Origin: Flavobacterium rhamnosiphilum
GTDB lineage: Bacteria > Bacteroidota > Bacteroidia > Flavobacteriales > Flavobacteriaceae
Assembly (NCBI RefSeq): GCF_004349195.1
Contig: NZ_SMLG01000004.1
Coordinates: 1 to 64,000, forward strand
Reading direction: 5' to 3'
Length of the DNA stretch: 64,000 nt
Part shown: one piece after another, positions 1 to 8,982 of the stretch
Position numbering within the stretch: the first letter of the stretch is position 1
Layout: the number at the start of each line of letters is the position of its first letter
Notes under the pieces: generated by a model
Databases searched by the model: none
Seen by the model: the letters and a program-made list of their open reading frames with translations, nothing else
Told to the model about the DNA's origin: nothing
Program-made: the position numbers and the translations under genes

Positions 1-2810
1 CAGTAACGGATGCTTGCGGAAATGTTCAAACGGCTTCGCAAACAATCAACTATACCAGAGATACCGATAAACCGACTGCTTCAAACTCAACCGACATCAC
101 CCTTGCGGGTTGCAATGGAACTTTCCCTGCTGCAGATATTGCTGTGGTGACTGATGAGGCGGATACATGTTCAACTCCGGTTGTTGCTTTTGTTGGCGAT
201 GGTGTTCCAAGTTTAGTGGGTTCTACCGAAACTACAATTAGAACATACAGCGTAACAGATGCTTGTGGAAACACAATCGATGTTACCCAAAACTTAATCA
301 GAACGGTTGACACGACGGCACCAGTGATCACAACTTGTGCTAACAATAAAACTATTGCTTCAAATTCAAGTTGCACCGCATTAGTTCCAGATTTTACTGC
401 AGACATTGCAGCAAGTGATAATTGTACTTTAACTAGTTCTTTAATTATAACACAAGTTCCTACGGTAGGTACTGTAGTTGGATCTGGATCAACATCTGTT
501 ACAATCTCTGTTAAAGACGCTTGTGGAAATGAAAATACTTGTTTGGTTAATTTAATCGTAACAAACTTTATTGTTGCAAATGACGATTCTGGAACTCCAA
601 TAAATAGTTTTACAGGAGGTATAGCAATGATAGATGTATTGGCTAATGATAAATTAAATTGTACTACGGTTAATCCAGCTGATGTTATTTTAAGGTTTGT
701 AAGTTCTACAAATATTGGAATAACTTTAAGTGGCTCGGATGTGATTGTTGCTTCGGGAACGCCTGCAGGTATGTATACTTTAGTTTATTCTATCTGTGAG
801 AAATTAAATCCAAGTAATTGTGATACAGCTTCAGTTAGTTTTACAGTAAATGCCCCAATTATCGATGCCAAAGAAGAAACTACAGTATCAATCAACGGAA
901 ACGCAGGAGGGACAACTCCGTCATTAACGGCAAACGACACCTTAAATGGAACTGCGGTTGTCATCGGAACAAATCCTGGCGAAGTAGTATTGACAGGAGT
1001 AACAGTTCCAAGCGGATTGACATTAAATACAGACGGAACGGTAACAATAGCACCAAACACGTCAGCAAGAAGCTATACGTTAGAATATAGAATTTGCGAA
1101 GTGGCGAATCCAACAAATTGTTCGACAGCAAGAGCAACAATAGTTGTAGATGCGCCAGCAATTGTTGCTATAGACGATGCGATGACAGGCGGAAACGGAA
1201 CAACGGGAACACCAAACGCAGGTAACGTATTGGTTGGCAACCCAACCAGTCCAGACACTTTAAACGGTACAGCAGTGGTTATCGGATTAGTGAACTTAAC
1301 GGTAACAACACCGGCTGCTCCGGCAACAGCGGGAGCACCAGTGCCATGTATTGATGTAACGTCAGGAATTGTAACTGTTCCGGCAAACACACCAGCGGGA
1401 ACGTATATTATCATTTACAACTTATGCGAGAAATTAAACCCTGCGAATTGTGACTCGGCAACGGTAACTGTAAATGTTATTGATACAACACCTCCTATAA
1501 TGACAAATGCGGCTAATCTTGCCGTACAATGTGATGATAATGGTAATAATGAAGCTTTACAAGCTTGGTTAGATTCTCATGGTGGAGCTACAGCTACAGA
1601 TACTTCTTCTGAGGTAACTTGGTCTAACAACTATAATGGATTAAGCGATGGTTGTGGTAGTACCGGAAGTGCTACGGTAGTATTTACAGCTACTGATGAC
1701 TCTGGTAACGCTTCAACATCTACTGCTACATTCGCTATAGAAGATACTACCTTGCCAACATTCAATGAAAGCGCACCAGCCAATACTATTGCATCTTGTG
1801 ATACTATTCCTGCTGCTGCTGTATTAACTGCAACCGACAATTGTGGAACTGCGACTGTTACTATGACACAAACTATTTTAGCAGGAAACTGTCCTTCTAA
1901 CTATACAATAGTAAGAACTTGGATTGCTACCGATATTTGTGGAAATAATAGTGGCCCTATAACACAAAACATAGTAGTTAGTGATGTAAACGGGCCAACT
2001 TTGGTAACAGAACTTGAACCTATAGTACAAGTAGTATGTAGCGAAATACCTGCTGTACCTACATTACAATTTACAGATAATTGTTCAGCAGTTGGGACAC
2101 CTGTATTTACAGAAACTCAATCAGCTCTAGTAAATGGTATCTATGATATCACCAGAACTTGGACTGTATCTGATGCTTGTGGAAATAGATCAACTTTCAT
2201 TCAGGTTTTACACGTAACTCAAGTAATTGAAGTAACAGAGATTCCTAAATCTAGTTGTACTACTGTAGATTTATCTTATGATTTGCGTTCTTTGTTACCA
2301 AATCCTGATGATGTGCCTACAGATGCCATTTGGACAAATGTAAATAGTGCTATCGGATTTACCGGAACCTCATTCAATGCCTTTGGAAATCAAGCAGGTG
2401 TGTATACATTCACTTATACAATTACAACTGGTGTATGCCCTAGAAGAATTGAAATCAAAATGATTGTTGATGCTAGTTGTGAAGTACTATCATGTAAAAG
2501 CGTCTTAATACACAATGCGTTCACTCCTAATGGTGATGGATTCAATCCATTCTTTAATATTGAAAACATTGAAAATGTTGAATGTTATCCGACAAATAAA
2601 GTTGAAATTTACAACCGTTGGGGGGTTTTAGTTTATGAAACTAATAACTATGATAACAGTTCTAGACGATTTGAAGGTATCTCCGAAGGAAGAGTAACTG
2701 TAAACAAATCTGAAGAATTGCCAACAGGAACGTATTACTACATTATCCAGTATACAACAATCGATAAACAAACTGTGAATAAAGCCGGATATTTATACCT
2801 TTCAAGATAA
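1..2810 (+). CDS. Giant T9SS adhesin, C-terminal part (5' end outside window)
   Basis: The frame is open from base 3 and runs off the left edge, so 935 C-terminal residues are visible and no start can be assigned. The body is a tandem array of HYR/Ig-like modules: the motif (V/S)(T/S)DACGN recurs, with paired cysteines, along with three cadherin-like modules that carry DTLNGTAVVIG-type repeats (about 900-1480). The last 100 or so residues (from about 2490) form a gliding-motility-associated C-terminal domain, recognised by FTPNGDG, YNRWG.LVYE and the final LPTGTYYY. Such type B domains direct proteins through the type IX secretion system to the cell surface. The PorP/SprF gene directly downstream is the expected export or anchoring partner. 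Function is adhesion or gliding by analogy with SprB-like proteins; the ligand is unknown. Base composition changes between repeats (see findings). Confidence 0.9.
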   Translation, partial: VTDACGNVQTASQTINYTRDTDKPTASNSTDITLAGCNGTFPAADIAVVTDEADTCSTPVVAFVGDGVPSLVGSTETTIRTYSVTDACGNTIDVTQNLIRTVDTTAPVITTCANNKTIASNSSCTALVPDFTADIAASDNCTLTSSLIITQVPTVGTVVGSGSTSVTISVKDACGNENTCLVNLIVTNFIVANDDSGTPINSFTGGIAMIDVLANDKLNCTTVNPADVILRFVSSTNIGITLSGSDVIVASGTPAGMYTLVYSICEKLNPSNCDTASVSFTVNAPIIDAKEETTVSINGNAGGTTPSLTANDTLNGTAVVIGTNPGEVVLTGVTVPSGLTLNTDGTVTIAPNTSARSYTLEYRICEVANPTNCSTARATIVVDAPAIVAIDDAMTGGNGTTGTPNAGNVLVGNPTSPDTLNGTAVVIGLVNLTVTTPAAPATAGAPVPCIDVTSGIVTVPANTPAGTYIIIYNLCEKLNPANCDSATVTVNVIDTTPPIMTNAANLAVQCDDNGNNEALQAWLDSHGGATATDTSSEVTWSNNYNGLSDGCGSTGSATVVFTATDDSGNASTSTATFAIEDTTLPTFNESAPANTIASCDTIPAAAVLTATDNCGTATVTMTQTILAGNCPSNYTIVRTWIATDICGNNSGPITQNIVVSDVNGPTLVTELEPIVQVVCSEIPAVPTLQFTDNCSAVGTPVFTETQSALVNGIYDITRTWTVSDACGNRSTFIQVLHVTQVIEVTEIPKSSCTTVDLSYDLRSLLPNPDDVPTDAIWTNVNSAIGFTGTSFNAFGNQAGVYTFTYTITTGVCPRRIEIKMIVDASCEVLSCKSVLIHNAFTPNGDGFNPFFNIENIENVECYPTNKVEIYNRWGVLVYETNNYDNSSRRFEGISEGRVTVNKSEELPTGTYYYIIQYTTIDKQTVNKAGYLYLSR

Positions 2811-2825
2811 AAAAACCTACTAATT

Positions 2826-2849
2826 CCTGAGGGTTTAGCAACCCTCAGG
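2826..2849. repeat. Perfect 10-bp hairpin between adhesin and porP/sprF
   Basis: CCTGAGGGTT, loop TAGC, then AACCCTCAGG, lying in the 54-bp gap between the adhesin stop and the PorP/SprF start. There is no T-run on either side, so it is not a classical intrinsic terminator. It may be a partial terminator, an mRNA stabiliser, or a short genomic palindrome of the kind seen at 56962-57037. Confidence 0.6.
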
Positions 2850-2864
2850 TTCAAAATAGAAAAT

Positions 2865-3776
2865 ATGAGCACAAAAATTTTAATTTTCGCTTTGATGTTA
2901 ACCTGTTACACTGGATTTGCACAGCAAGATGCGCAATTCACGCAATACATGCACAATACCATCAATATTAATCCTGCATATGCAGGTTCAAGAGGGGTTA
3001 TAAGTATTTTTGGGTTATACCGTACCCAATGGGTTGGACTGGATGGAGCTCCGGAGACAAGTACTTTTTCATTAAACACCCCATTAAATAATAGTAATTT
3101 AGGATTAGGAGTTTCGTTAGTAAATGATAAAATCGGTCCTACCAATGAAAATACCTTATCGGCAGATTTGTCTTATTCTGTTCCCACATCAGAGGCCTTT
3201 AAACTTTCGTTTGGTATCAAGGCAACAGCCAATTTATTTAATCTGGATGTTAATAAATTAAATCCAGAAGATCAGGATGACCCAAATCTTCAAAATTTCA
3301 ACAGTAAATTTTCGCCTAACATCGGAGCAGGAGTTTATTGGCATTCTGATAAAGCCTACATAGGTTTATCGGTGCCAAATTTCATCGAAACCAATCGTTA
3401 TAACGATAATGAAGTTGCGGTATTCAAAGACAAAATTAACTATTATTTGATGGCAGGTTATGTATTCGATCTGGATCCTTACATAAAATTCAAACCAGCA
3501 ATACTGACCAAAATGGTTCAAGGTTCGCCTTTGCAAGCAGATGTTTCGGCTAATTTTATGTTTAATGACAAATTTGTAGTTGGAGTTGCTTACCGATGGA
3601 GTGCTGCATTAAGTGCTATGGTTGGATTTCAAATAACCGATGGTTTATATGTTGGTTATGGATACGACCGAGAAACAACCAATTTAAGGAACTATAATTC
3701 AGGATCACATGAAATATTCCTGCGTTTCGAATTGTTTAATAGTTACAACCGAATAACTTCACCTAGATTCTTTTAA
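2865..3776 (+). CDS. Type IX secretion membrane protein, PorP/SprF family
   Basis: 303 residues with a clear signal peptide (residues 1-19, ending GFAQ) and the family N-terminal pattern QDAQFTQYMHN...NPAYAGSRG. The rest is an amphipathic beta-rich outer-membrane barrel ending in aromatic-rich strands. PorP/SprF proteins associate with T9SS cargo that carries a type B C-terminal domain and keep it at the surface. This one follows such an adhesin by 54 bp and precedes a PorE-like protein by 11 bp, so the three genes probably form one transcription unit. The start is the only ATG that gives the signal peptide. Family assignment is secure; pairing with this adhesin is inferred from position. Confidence 0.92.
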   Translation: MSTKILIFALMLTCYTGFAQQDAQFTQYMHNTININPAYAGSRGVISIFGLYRTQWVGLDGAPETSTFSLNTPLNNSNLGLGVSLVNDKIGPTNENTLSADLSYSVPTSEAFKLSFGIKATANLFNLDVNKLNPEDQDDPNLQNFNSKFSPNIGAGVYWHSDKAYIGLSVPNFIETNRYNDNEVAVFKDKINYYLMAGYVFDLDPYIKFKPAILTKMVQGSPLQADVSANFMFNDKFVVGVAYRWSAALSAMVGFQITDGLYVGYGYDRETTNLRNYNSGSHEIFLRFELFNSYNRITSPRFF

Positions 3777-3787
3777 CTATTCCAATT

Positions 3788-5731
3788 ATGAAAATTAAAA
3801 ATTTAATTTATACCGTTTTTTTAGTTTTATTTGTTTTTAAGGGAGTTGCGCAAACGACACGTATCGCGAATGCCAATAAGCAATACGATAGTTACGCTTA
3901 TGTTGATGCAATTGCCACGTATGAGCGTGTAGCGGAGAAAGGCTATAAGGATGAAAATATGTTTCAAAAGCTGGGCAATGCCTATTATTTCAATGCAGAA
4001 TTAGCGAAAGCATCAAAATGGTATGCTGAACTTTTTGCGATGAACCAAGAGCAAGAAGCCGAATACTATTACAGGTATTCTCAATCGTTAAAATCAATTG
4101 GCAAATACGCTGAAGCAAATAAAATCCTGGAGCAATTCAATAAGAAATCAGGCAATGATCAAAGAGCCAAACTATTTGCGAGTAATAAAAATTACCTTGA
4201 AGAAATCAAAGCCAATTCGGGACGTTATAATGTAGCTGACGCAGGAATTAATTCCGGGTTTTCGGATTATGGAAGTTCGTTTTCGGGGAACAAATTGGTC
4301 TTTGCCTCTGCACGCGATACAGGTGGTGTTTCCAAGAAAGTATTCAAATGGACCAATCGGTCGTTTACGAATCTTTATGGGGCTGAAGTAAATACAAATG
4401 ATGATCTAAGTGAACCAAAACGATTTGGTAACAGAATAAATTCAAAATTCCACGAATCGACACCGGTTTTTACTAAAGACGGCAAAACGATGTACTTTAC
4501 CAGAAATAACTATTTGGACGGAAAGAAAGGAAAGGACAGTAAAATGGTGACTTTATTAAAGTTGTATAAATCTACTTTGGATCAGCAGGGACAGTGGACT
4601 AATGTAATGGAATTGCCTTTCAACAGCGATCAATACAGTGTGGCGCATCCCGCACTTAGTCCAGATGATAAAACCTTATACTTTGCATCGGATATGCCGG
4701 GAACACTTGGACAATCGGATTTGTTCAAAGTGACAATTAACGACGACGGCAGTTACGGAATACCGGAAAATCTTGGAAAAAGCATCAATACCGAAGGCAG
4801 AGAAACTTTTCCTTTTATATCAGAAGACAATGAATTGTATTTTGCCACAGATGGACGACCAGGGCTAGGGGGATTAGATATATTTGTTGCCAAAATAGAA
4901 AATGATAATGCTTTTAAAGAAGTAAAAAACATAGGAGGTCCTATAAACGGATCCCAAGATGACTTTGCATTTTTAATAGACAGCAAAAGCAGAAAAGGGT
5001 TTTTTACCTCCAATAGAGAAGGAGGTAAAGGCTATGACGACATCTATGCTTTTACTGAAATCAGAAAACTGACTTGTGAACAAGCTTTAACAGGAGTCAT
5101 CAACGATCAGGAAACGGGATTGGTTCTTGCCAATGCGAAAGTGAGCTTGTTTGACGAAAAATTTCAATTAATCAAAGAAAGCATTGCAAATGATCGGGGA
5201 CACTATAGTTTTGAGGCTGCTTGTGGCAAAACCTATTATGTAAGAGCCGAAAAGCCCGATTATGAAACAAAAGAGAGAGCCATTACTGTTGGAGAGATCA
5301 ACGGTAAAACCGATTTGCCATTGGCTTTGACAAAAGCAATATGTAAAGTGGCCGTTGGAGATGATTTGGGTAAATGTTTCGGAATAAAAATGATTTATTT
5401 CGATTTGGATAAATCGTTTATTCGCAAAGAAGCGGCTTTTGAATTGGAAAAAATTCTGGATGTAATGAAGCAATATCCAAAAATGAAAATCGATGTGCGT
5501 TCGCATACTGACAGTAGACAAACAGCCAAGTATAACGAAGCATTGTCTGATAGAAGGGCTAAAGCTACCGTTGCATGGTTAATAGAAAACGGCATAGCAG
5601 CCAATCGATTGACCGGTAAAGGCTATGGAGAAAGCCAATTGGTAAATACATGTTCTGATGGTGTAAAATGCAGTGAAGCAGAACACCAAGCCAACAGACG
5701 CAGCGAATTTGTTGTTGTTTCGATGGAATAA
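3788..5731 (+). CDS. PorE-like OmpA-family protein (TPR, beta-propeller, CRD-like, OmpA)
   Basis: 647 residues. Domains in order: signal peptide (1-22); TPR-like helical repeats (about 25-130); PD40/WD40-like propeller blades (about 155-425; repeated patterns such as SPDDKTLYFASD and TKDGKTMYFTRN); a carboxypeptidase-regulatory-like beta domain (about 430-515); and a C-terminal OmpA peptidoglycan-binding domain (about 530-645) with SHTDSR and LSDRRA. This is the architecture described for PorE of Porphyromonas gingivalis, which ties type IX secretion components to peptidoglycan. Position behind PorP/SprF supports the same role here. Paralogues of this type are common in flavobacteria, so this copy probably serves the local adhesin and need not be the core T9SS protein. 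Confidence 0.88.
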   Translation: MKIKNLIYTVFLVLFVFKGVAQTTRIANANKQYDSYAYVDAIATYERVAEKGYKDENMFQKLGNAYYFNAELAKASKWYAELFAMNQEQEAEYYYRYSQSLKSIGKYAEANKILEQFNKKSGNDQRAKLFASNKNYLEEIKANSGRYNVADAGINSGFSDYGSSFSGNKLVFASARDTGGVSKKVFKWTNRSFTNLYGAEVNTNDDLSEPKRFGNRINSKFHESTPVFTKDGKTMYFTRNNYLDGKKGKDSKMVTLLKLYKSTLDQQGQWTNVMELPFNSDQYSVAHPALSPDDKTLYFASDMPGTLGQSDLFKVTINDDGSYGIPENLGKSINTEGRETFPFISEDNELYFATDGRPGLGGLDIFVAKIENDNAFKEVKNIGGPINGSQDDFAFLIDSKSRKGFFTSNREGGKGYDDIYAFTEIRKLTCEQALTGVINDQETGLVLANAKVSLFDEKFQLIKESIANDRGHYSFEAACGKTYYVRAEKPDYETKERAITVGEINGKTDLPLALTKAICKVAVGDDLGKCFGIKMIYFDLDKSFIRKEAAFELEKILDVMKQYPKMKIDVRSHTDSRQTAKYNEALSDRRAKATVAWLIENGIAANRLTGKGYGESQLVNTCSDGVKCSEAEHQANRRSEFVVVSME

Positions 5732-5749
5732 ATAACCAGTTTGACTATG

Positions 5750-5782
5750 AAACAGCCTTTCTTCCCAGAGAGGCTGTTTTTA
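5750..5782 (+). terminator. Intrinsic terminator after the adhesin/porP/porE-like unit
   Basis: Stem AAACAGCCT / AGGCTGTTT with a 12-base loop, followed by T-rich sequence, 19 bp behind the PorE-like stop codon. Confidence 0.75.
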
Positions 5783-5816
5783 GTTAACACTTTAATGTAT
5801 TACAATCAATTTTTAT

Positions 5817-5824
5817 TACATTTG
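5817..5824 (+). promoter_or_regulatory. -7 box for the 109-residue Cys-rich protein
   Basis: TACATTTG matches the Bacteroidota -7 consensus TAnnTTTG exactly. Only seven bases separate it from the ATG at 5832, so transcription would begin at or just before the start codon. No good -33 TTTG lies at the usual spacing. Confidence 0.6.
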
Positions 5825-5831
5825 CCATGCA

Positions 5832-6161
5832 ATGAAACATTTAGCATTTATAGTAAGTTTTTACATTTTAAGCATGACGGTCACACCAGCCGTTAGGATA
5901 ATGTATGCTAAATTTTCATCAGAACATTGTAAAAAAACATGTTCCGAGAATTCTGATTCAAAAAATGACACCAATGGTTGTGATGAACAAAGCTGTTCTC
6001 CTTTTTCGGGTTGCCTTAAATTACAAGTATTAATTCCATTTTTATATAAAAATTCAAATCTTTTCCAAACAGATTTAGTTATAAAAAATAATTTCAAACT
6101 TAAACGAATTTTTCTTTCTTTAAGAAATTTTGACATTTGGCATCCGCCAAGATTTATTTAA
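5832..6161 (+). CDS. Small exported Cys-rich protein with C-terminal IWHPP tail
   Basis: 109 residues: an N-terminal hydrophobic export segment (about 1-20), a hydrophilic Cys-rich stretch (HCKKTC, then CDEQSCSPFSGC, about residues 33-60), a second hydrophobic part, and the terminus IWHPPRFI. The SCSPF motif and the W-x-PP tail recur in the protein at 15346-15672, at the other end of the metal-efflux island, so I treat them as one family (short Bacteroidota proteins found beside metal transporters; possibly the family labelled DUF6660). Function is not established; metal binding or sensing in the envelope is an inference from the Cys content and the context. It stands at the head of a small plus-strand pair with the gene at 6269. 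Confidence 0.65.
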   Translation: MKHLAFIVSFYILSMTVTPAVRIMYAKFSSEHCKKTCSENSDSKNDTNGCDEQSCSPFSGCLKLQVLIPFLYKNSNLFQTDLVIKNNFKLKRIFLSLRNFDIWHPPRFI

Positions 6162-6268
6162 TACTTCATTAAAATTGGCTGTAATTTTTATGCTCTCTAT
6201 GTTACTTCGTAATGATAGTTGGTATTTTGTTATAAGCAAACTCTTTACAAATTATTAAATAAATAAAA

Positions 6269-6517
6269 ATGAAAAGTATAATCACAATTTTAATATTTGC
6301 ATTTGCAATGAATGCTAATGCTCAAGATGTTAAACAAGAGCCTAAAAAAGCAGCAAATCCAGTATCTAAACAGGAAGCTATTTCTTCAAAAAAGACATCA
6401 GTAACGGTTTCAGGCACTACAGCTGAAAAATCTAAAACTGTTTCTGATGAGAAAAAATCGTGTACAGTAGATGGTTCTTGTTGTGGCGGAGGTAAAACAC
6501 CTCCAAAAAAATCATAA
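6269..6517 (+). CDS. Small secreted Lys-rich protein with CCGGG motif, unknown function
   Basis: 82 residues. A signal peptide (about 1-18, ending ANAQ) is followed by a low-complexity Lys/Ser/Thr-rich segment and a C-terminal cluster SCTVDGSCCGGG. I do not recognise a family. The three cysteines near the end and the location between a Cys-rich exported protein and a metal-exporting P-type ATPase suggest a periplasmic metal-binding peptide, but this is only inference. The 107-bp gap upstream contains a -7-like element (TATTTTG near 6222), so it may have its own promoter. Confidence 0.6.
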   Translation: MKSIITILIFAFAMNANAQDVKQEPKKAANPVSKQEAISSKKTSVTVSGTTAEKSKTVSDEKKSCTVDGSCCGGGKTPPKKS

Positions 6518-6528
6518 ATATTTTAAAG

Positions 6529-6554
6529 AGCGTCCCTTAATTGGGACGCTTCTT
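6529..6554. terminator. Bidirectional terminator between convergent genes
   Basis: Stem AGCGTCCC / GGGACGCT with loop TTAATT, A-rich on the left and T-rich on the right. It lies between the stop of the plus-strand gene at 6517 and the stop of the minus-strand ATPase gene at 6568. Confidence 0.85.
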
Positions 6555-6567
6555 ATTTATCTCAGGT

Positions 6568-8556
6568 TTAAAACTTCATTCGCTGTATTCTCACTGCATT
6601 CAAAATCGCCAATAAAGCTACACCAACATCGGCAAAGACGGCTTCCCACATGGTGGCTAATCCTCCTGCTCCAAGAATTAAAACAATGCCTTTAACCACA
6701 AATGCCATTGTAATGTTTTGCCACACTATTTTCTTGGTTTGTTTTCCAATGTTTATGGCTGTAAAAATCTTTACAGGCTGGTCGTTTTGAATGACAATGT
6801 CCGCAGTTTCAATAGTGGCATCACTTCCTAAACCGCCCATTGCAATTCCGACATCGGCAAGGGCAACTACTGGTGCATCGTTTACACCATCGCCAACAAA
6901 TGCAATTTTTAGGTTTTGTAATTTCAATTCCTCGATTTTCTCTACCTTGTTTTCGGGTAATAAATCACCATAAGCTTGGTCAATCTCTAATTCTTTTGCA
7001 ACTGCATCTACAACGGCTTGTTTATCGCCCGAAAGCATTACAGTTTTGACGTTTATTTTATGCAAACTCTGAATCGCTTCTTTGGCGTCTTCTTTGATTT
7101 CATCGGCAATTAAAAAATACCCTGCATATTTTTGATTGATTGCAATGACGATAATCGTGAAAGGTGTAGTATTGATTTCGACATCATAACTGATATTGAA
7201 TTTTTTCATCAATTTGACGTTTCCTGCCAAGATTTCATTTCCGTCCACTTTTCCTTTAAGACCATGACCTGCAATTTCTTCTACATCAGTAACAGTTGCA
7301 TTTTTCTCTGTCCCTTTTGCATATTCGATAATAGCAGTCCCAACGGGATGTGTCGATTTGGTTTCGAGCGCGGCTGTATATTTTACTAAGTCGGCTTCCG
7401 GAATATCCACAGCAACCACTTTTTGTACTTTGAAAACCCCTTTGGTCAGTGTTCCTGTTTTGTCCATAACCACCACTTGAATGGATGCCATTAGATCCAG
7501 GAAATTAGATCCTTTGAATAAAATCCCATTTTTACTCGCCGCGCCAATGCCACCGAAATAGCCTAATGGAATAGAAATAACCAAAGCACAAGGGCAGGAG
7601 ATAACCAGAAAAATTAAGGCTCTGTACAACCAATCATTGAATTCATAATTATCCAAAAATGCAATAGGCAATAGGCAAATGGCAATAGCAAGTAGTACTA
7701 CAATTGGCGTATATATTTTGGCAAATTTTCTAATGAATAATTCGGTTGGTGCTTTTTTGGCTGTTGCTTCCTGCACCATTTCTAAAATTTTAGATAATTT
7801 ACTATCGGTGTAGGCAGTTGTTACTTCGACAAGAACAACCGTATTCAGATTAATCATTCCGGCAAGAACGGTTTCGTCTTTTTGTTTGGTATCTGGTTTG
7901 CTTTCTCCTGTTAGCGCTGCGGTGTTGAACGAGGCCGTATCAGAAAGTAGTTTTCCGTCTAATGCTAGCTTTTCTCCAGGTTTTAATTGAATAATTTCTC
8001 CAATGGTGATTTCGGATGCTTTTTTTATAGTCGCATTTTCTCCATTCATTACTGTTGCCTCATCAGGTCTTTGGTCTAATAATAATTTGATGTTTGTTTT
8101 TGCTCTTTGAACTGCCAAGGTTTGAAACACTTCTCCAACGGCATAAAAAAGCATTACCGCAACACCTTCGGGATATTCGCCAATAGCGAATGCGCCAATG
8201 GTAGCAATACTCATCAATAAAAATTCCGAAAACACTTCTCCTTTGCGAATGCTTTCTAATGCTTCTTTTAAAACAGGGAAGCCTACCGGAAAATAGGCAA
8301 CTACATACCAAATTATCCTTGTCCTACCTGTAAACCAAGTTTGCGGTAAATAGTTGTCGAATGCAATCGCTATAAGTAATAAAGCAAAGCTTATTAGTGC
8401 CGGAAGAAACATTTTGAAAGTACTTTCATTTCCACTTGAATGGTCGTGGTCGTGACCGTCATCGTCTGAATGATTTTCAGTTTTTTGATTAATTTTTTCC
8501 TCTAATGTGCAACACAGTTGTTTCCCTTCTTTATCGTATTTATGCTGATGTTCCAT
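6568..8556 (-). CDS. Heavy-metal P1B-type ATPase (Zn/Cd/Pb export)
   Basis: 662 residues with every P-type landmark: TGES (actuator), the membrane motif SCPCALVIS, the phosphorylation motif DKTGTLT, HPVGTA (nucleotide domain, specific to P1B pumps) and GDGVNDAP. CPC and the overall sequence point to ZntA/CadA-type export of Zn(II), Cd(II) or Pb(II) from the cytoplasm. The N-terminus lacks an HMA domain. It carries a cysteine pair and an acidic His-rich stretch (about residues 32-46, DDDGHDHDH), while a separate exported HMA protein is encoded 35 bp upstream. The segment at 7661-7690 consists of a GGCAAT-type simple repeat but keeps the frame inside a membrane helix (AIAICLLPIAF). It is probably the last gene of the minus-strand efflux operon. 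Confidence 0.95.
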   Translation of the reverse strand: MEHQHKYDKEGKQLCCTLEEKINQKTENHSDDDGHDHDHSSGNESTFKMFLPALISFALLLIAIAFDNYLPQTWFTGRTRIIWYVVAYFPVGFPVLKEALESIRKGEVFSEFLLMSIATIGAFAIGEYPEGVAVMLFYAVGEVFQTLAVQRAKTNIKLLLDQRPDEATVMNGENATIKKASEITIGEIIQLKPGEKLALDGKLLSDTASFNTAALTGESKPDTKQKDETVLAGMINLNTVVLVEVTTAYTDSKLSKILEMVQEATAKKAPTELFIRKFAKIYTPIVVLLAIAICLLPIAFLDNYEFNDWLYRALIFLVISCPCALVISIPLGYFGGIGAASKNGILFKGSNFLDLMASIQVVVMDKTGTLTKGVFKVQKVVAVDIPEADLVKYTAALETKSTHPVGTAIIEYAKGTEKNATVTDVEEIAGHGLKGKVDGNEILAGNVKLMKKFNISYDVEINTTPFTIIVIAINQKYAGYFLIADEIKEDAKEAIQSLHKINVKTVMLSGDKQAVVDAVAKELEIDQAYGDLLPENKVEKIEELKLQNLKIAFVGDGVNDAPVVALADVGIAMGGLGSDATIETADIVIQNDQPVKIFTAINIGKQTKKIVWQNITMAFVVKGIVLILGAGGLATMWEAVFADVGVALLAILNAVRIQRMKF
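7661..7690. repeat. GGCAAT(A/T)-type simple repeat inside the P-type ATPase gene
   Basis: Plus-strand GCAATAGGCAATAGGCAAAT followed by GGCAATAGCA: about four units of a 7-base motif, read in frame as part of a transmembrane helix. The same family occurs at 9188-9208, 11381-11525 and 13831-13973. Confidence 0.6.
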
Positions 8557-8591
8557 ATTCTGTGTTATTTAATTCGTTTACACTTTCAATT

Positions 8592-8945
8592 TTAGGCTTT
8601 ACAACAATTATCTAGTTTTTCGTAGCCTGCAGGATCTGCTTTTATTTCGTCGGCATCAAAGCCTAATTTTGAAATGGCCCCTTTTATGGTTTGCAAATTG
8701 GTCTTTTTAGGATTATAATATACCGTAAACGTCATTGCTTTATCATCGAGTTCATACATTTTCACCCCTTTTATTTTCAGCATTTCTGTTTTGAATTTTA
8801 AGCCGCAAGTTTCACATTCCTTGCAATGATCGCAATTCAAAACTGTTTTTATCACCGCTTTTTGATTGTTTTTTTGGGCTACAGCCGTATTTGAAATAAA
8901 GAATACTGCGATTAACAGGATTGTTGTTTTTAATAATTTTCTCAT
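8592..8945 (-). CDS. Periplasmic HMA (heavy-metal-associated) protein
   Basis: 117 residues: a signal peptide (1-23, ending AVAQ) followed by a single ferredoxin-like HMA domain. The metal loop is expanded to a cluster of four cysteines (CDHCKECETC, about residues 38-47), and there is a CC pair near the C-terminus (DNCCKA). HMA domains normally sit on the cytoplasmic N-terminus of P1B ATPases. Here the ATPase gene 35 bp downstream lacks that domain and the HMA protein is exported. It may hand metal to the CzcCBA pump encoded upstream, or buffer metal in the periplasm. Domain identity is clear; the role is inferred. Confidence 0.85.
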   Translation of the reverse strand: MRKLLKTTILLIAVFFISNTAVAQKNNQKAVIKTVLNCDHCKECETCGLKFKTEMLKIKGVKMYELDDKAMTFTVYYNPKKTNLQTIKGAISKLGFDADEIKADPAGYEKLDNCCKA

Positions 8946-8982
8946 TTTTAGTGTTTTTAAAATTTATAAATTAATGTTAATG

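Noticed and set aside
1073..1414. Minus-strand open frames opposite the adhesin repeats
   Set aside because: They arise from repeat composition; the plus-strand frame has the domain motifs and continues through the window edge.
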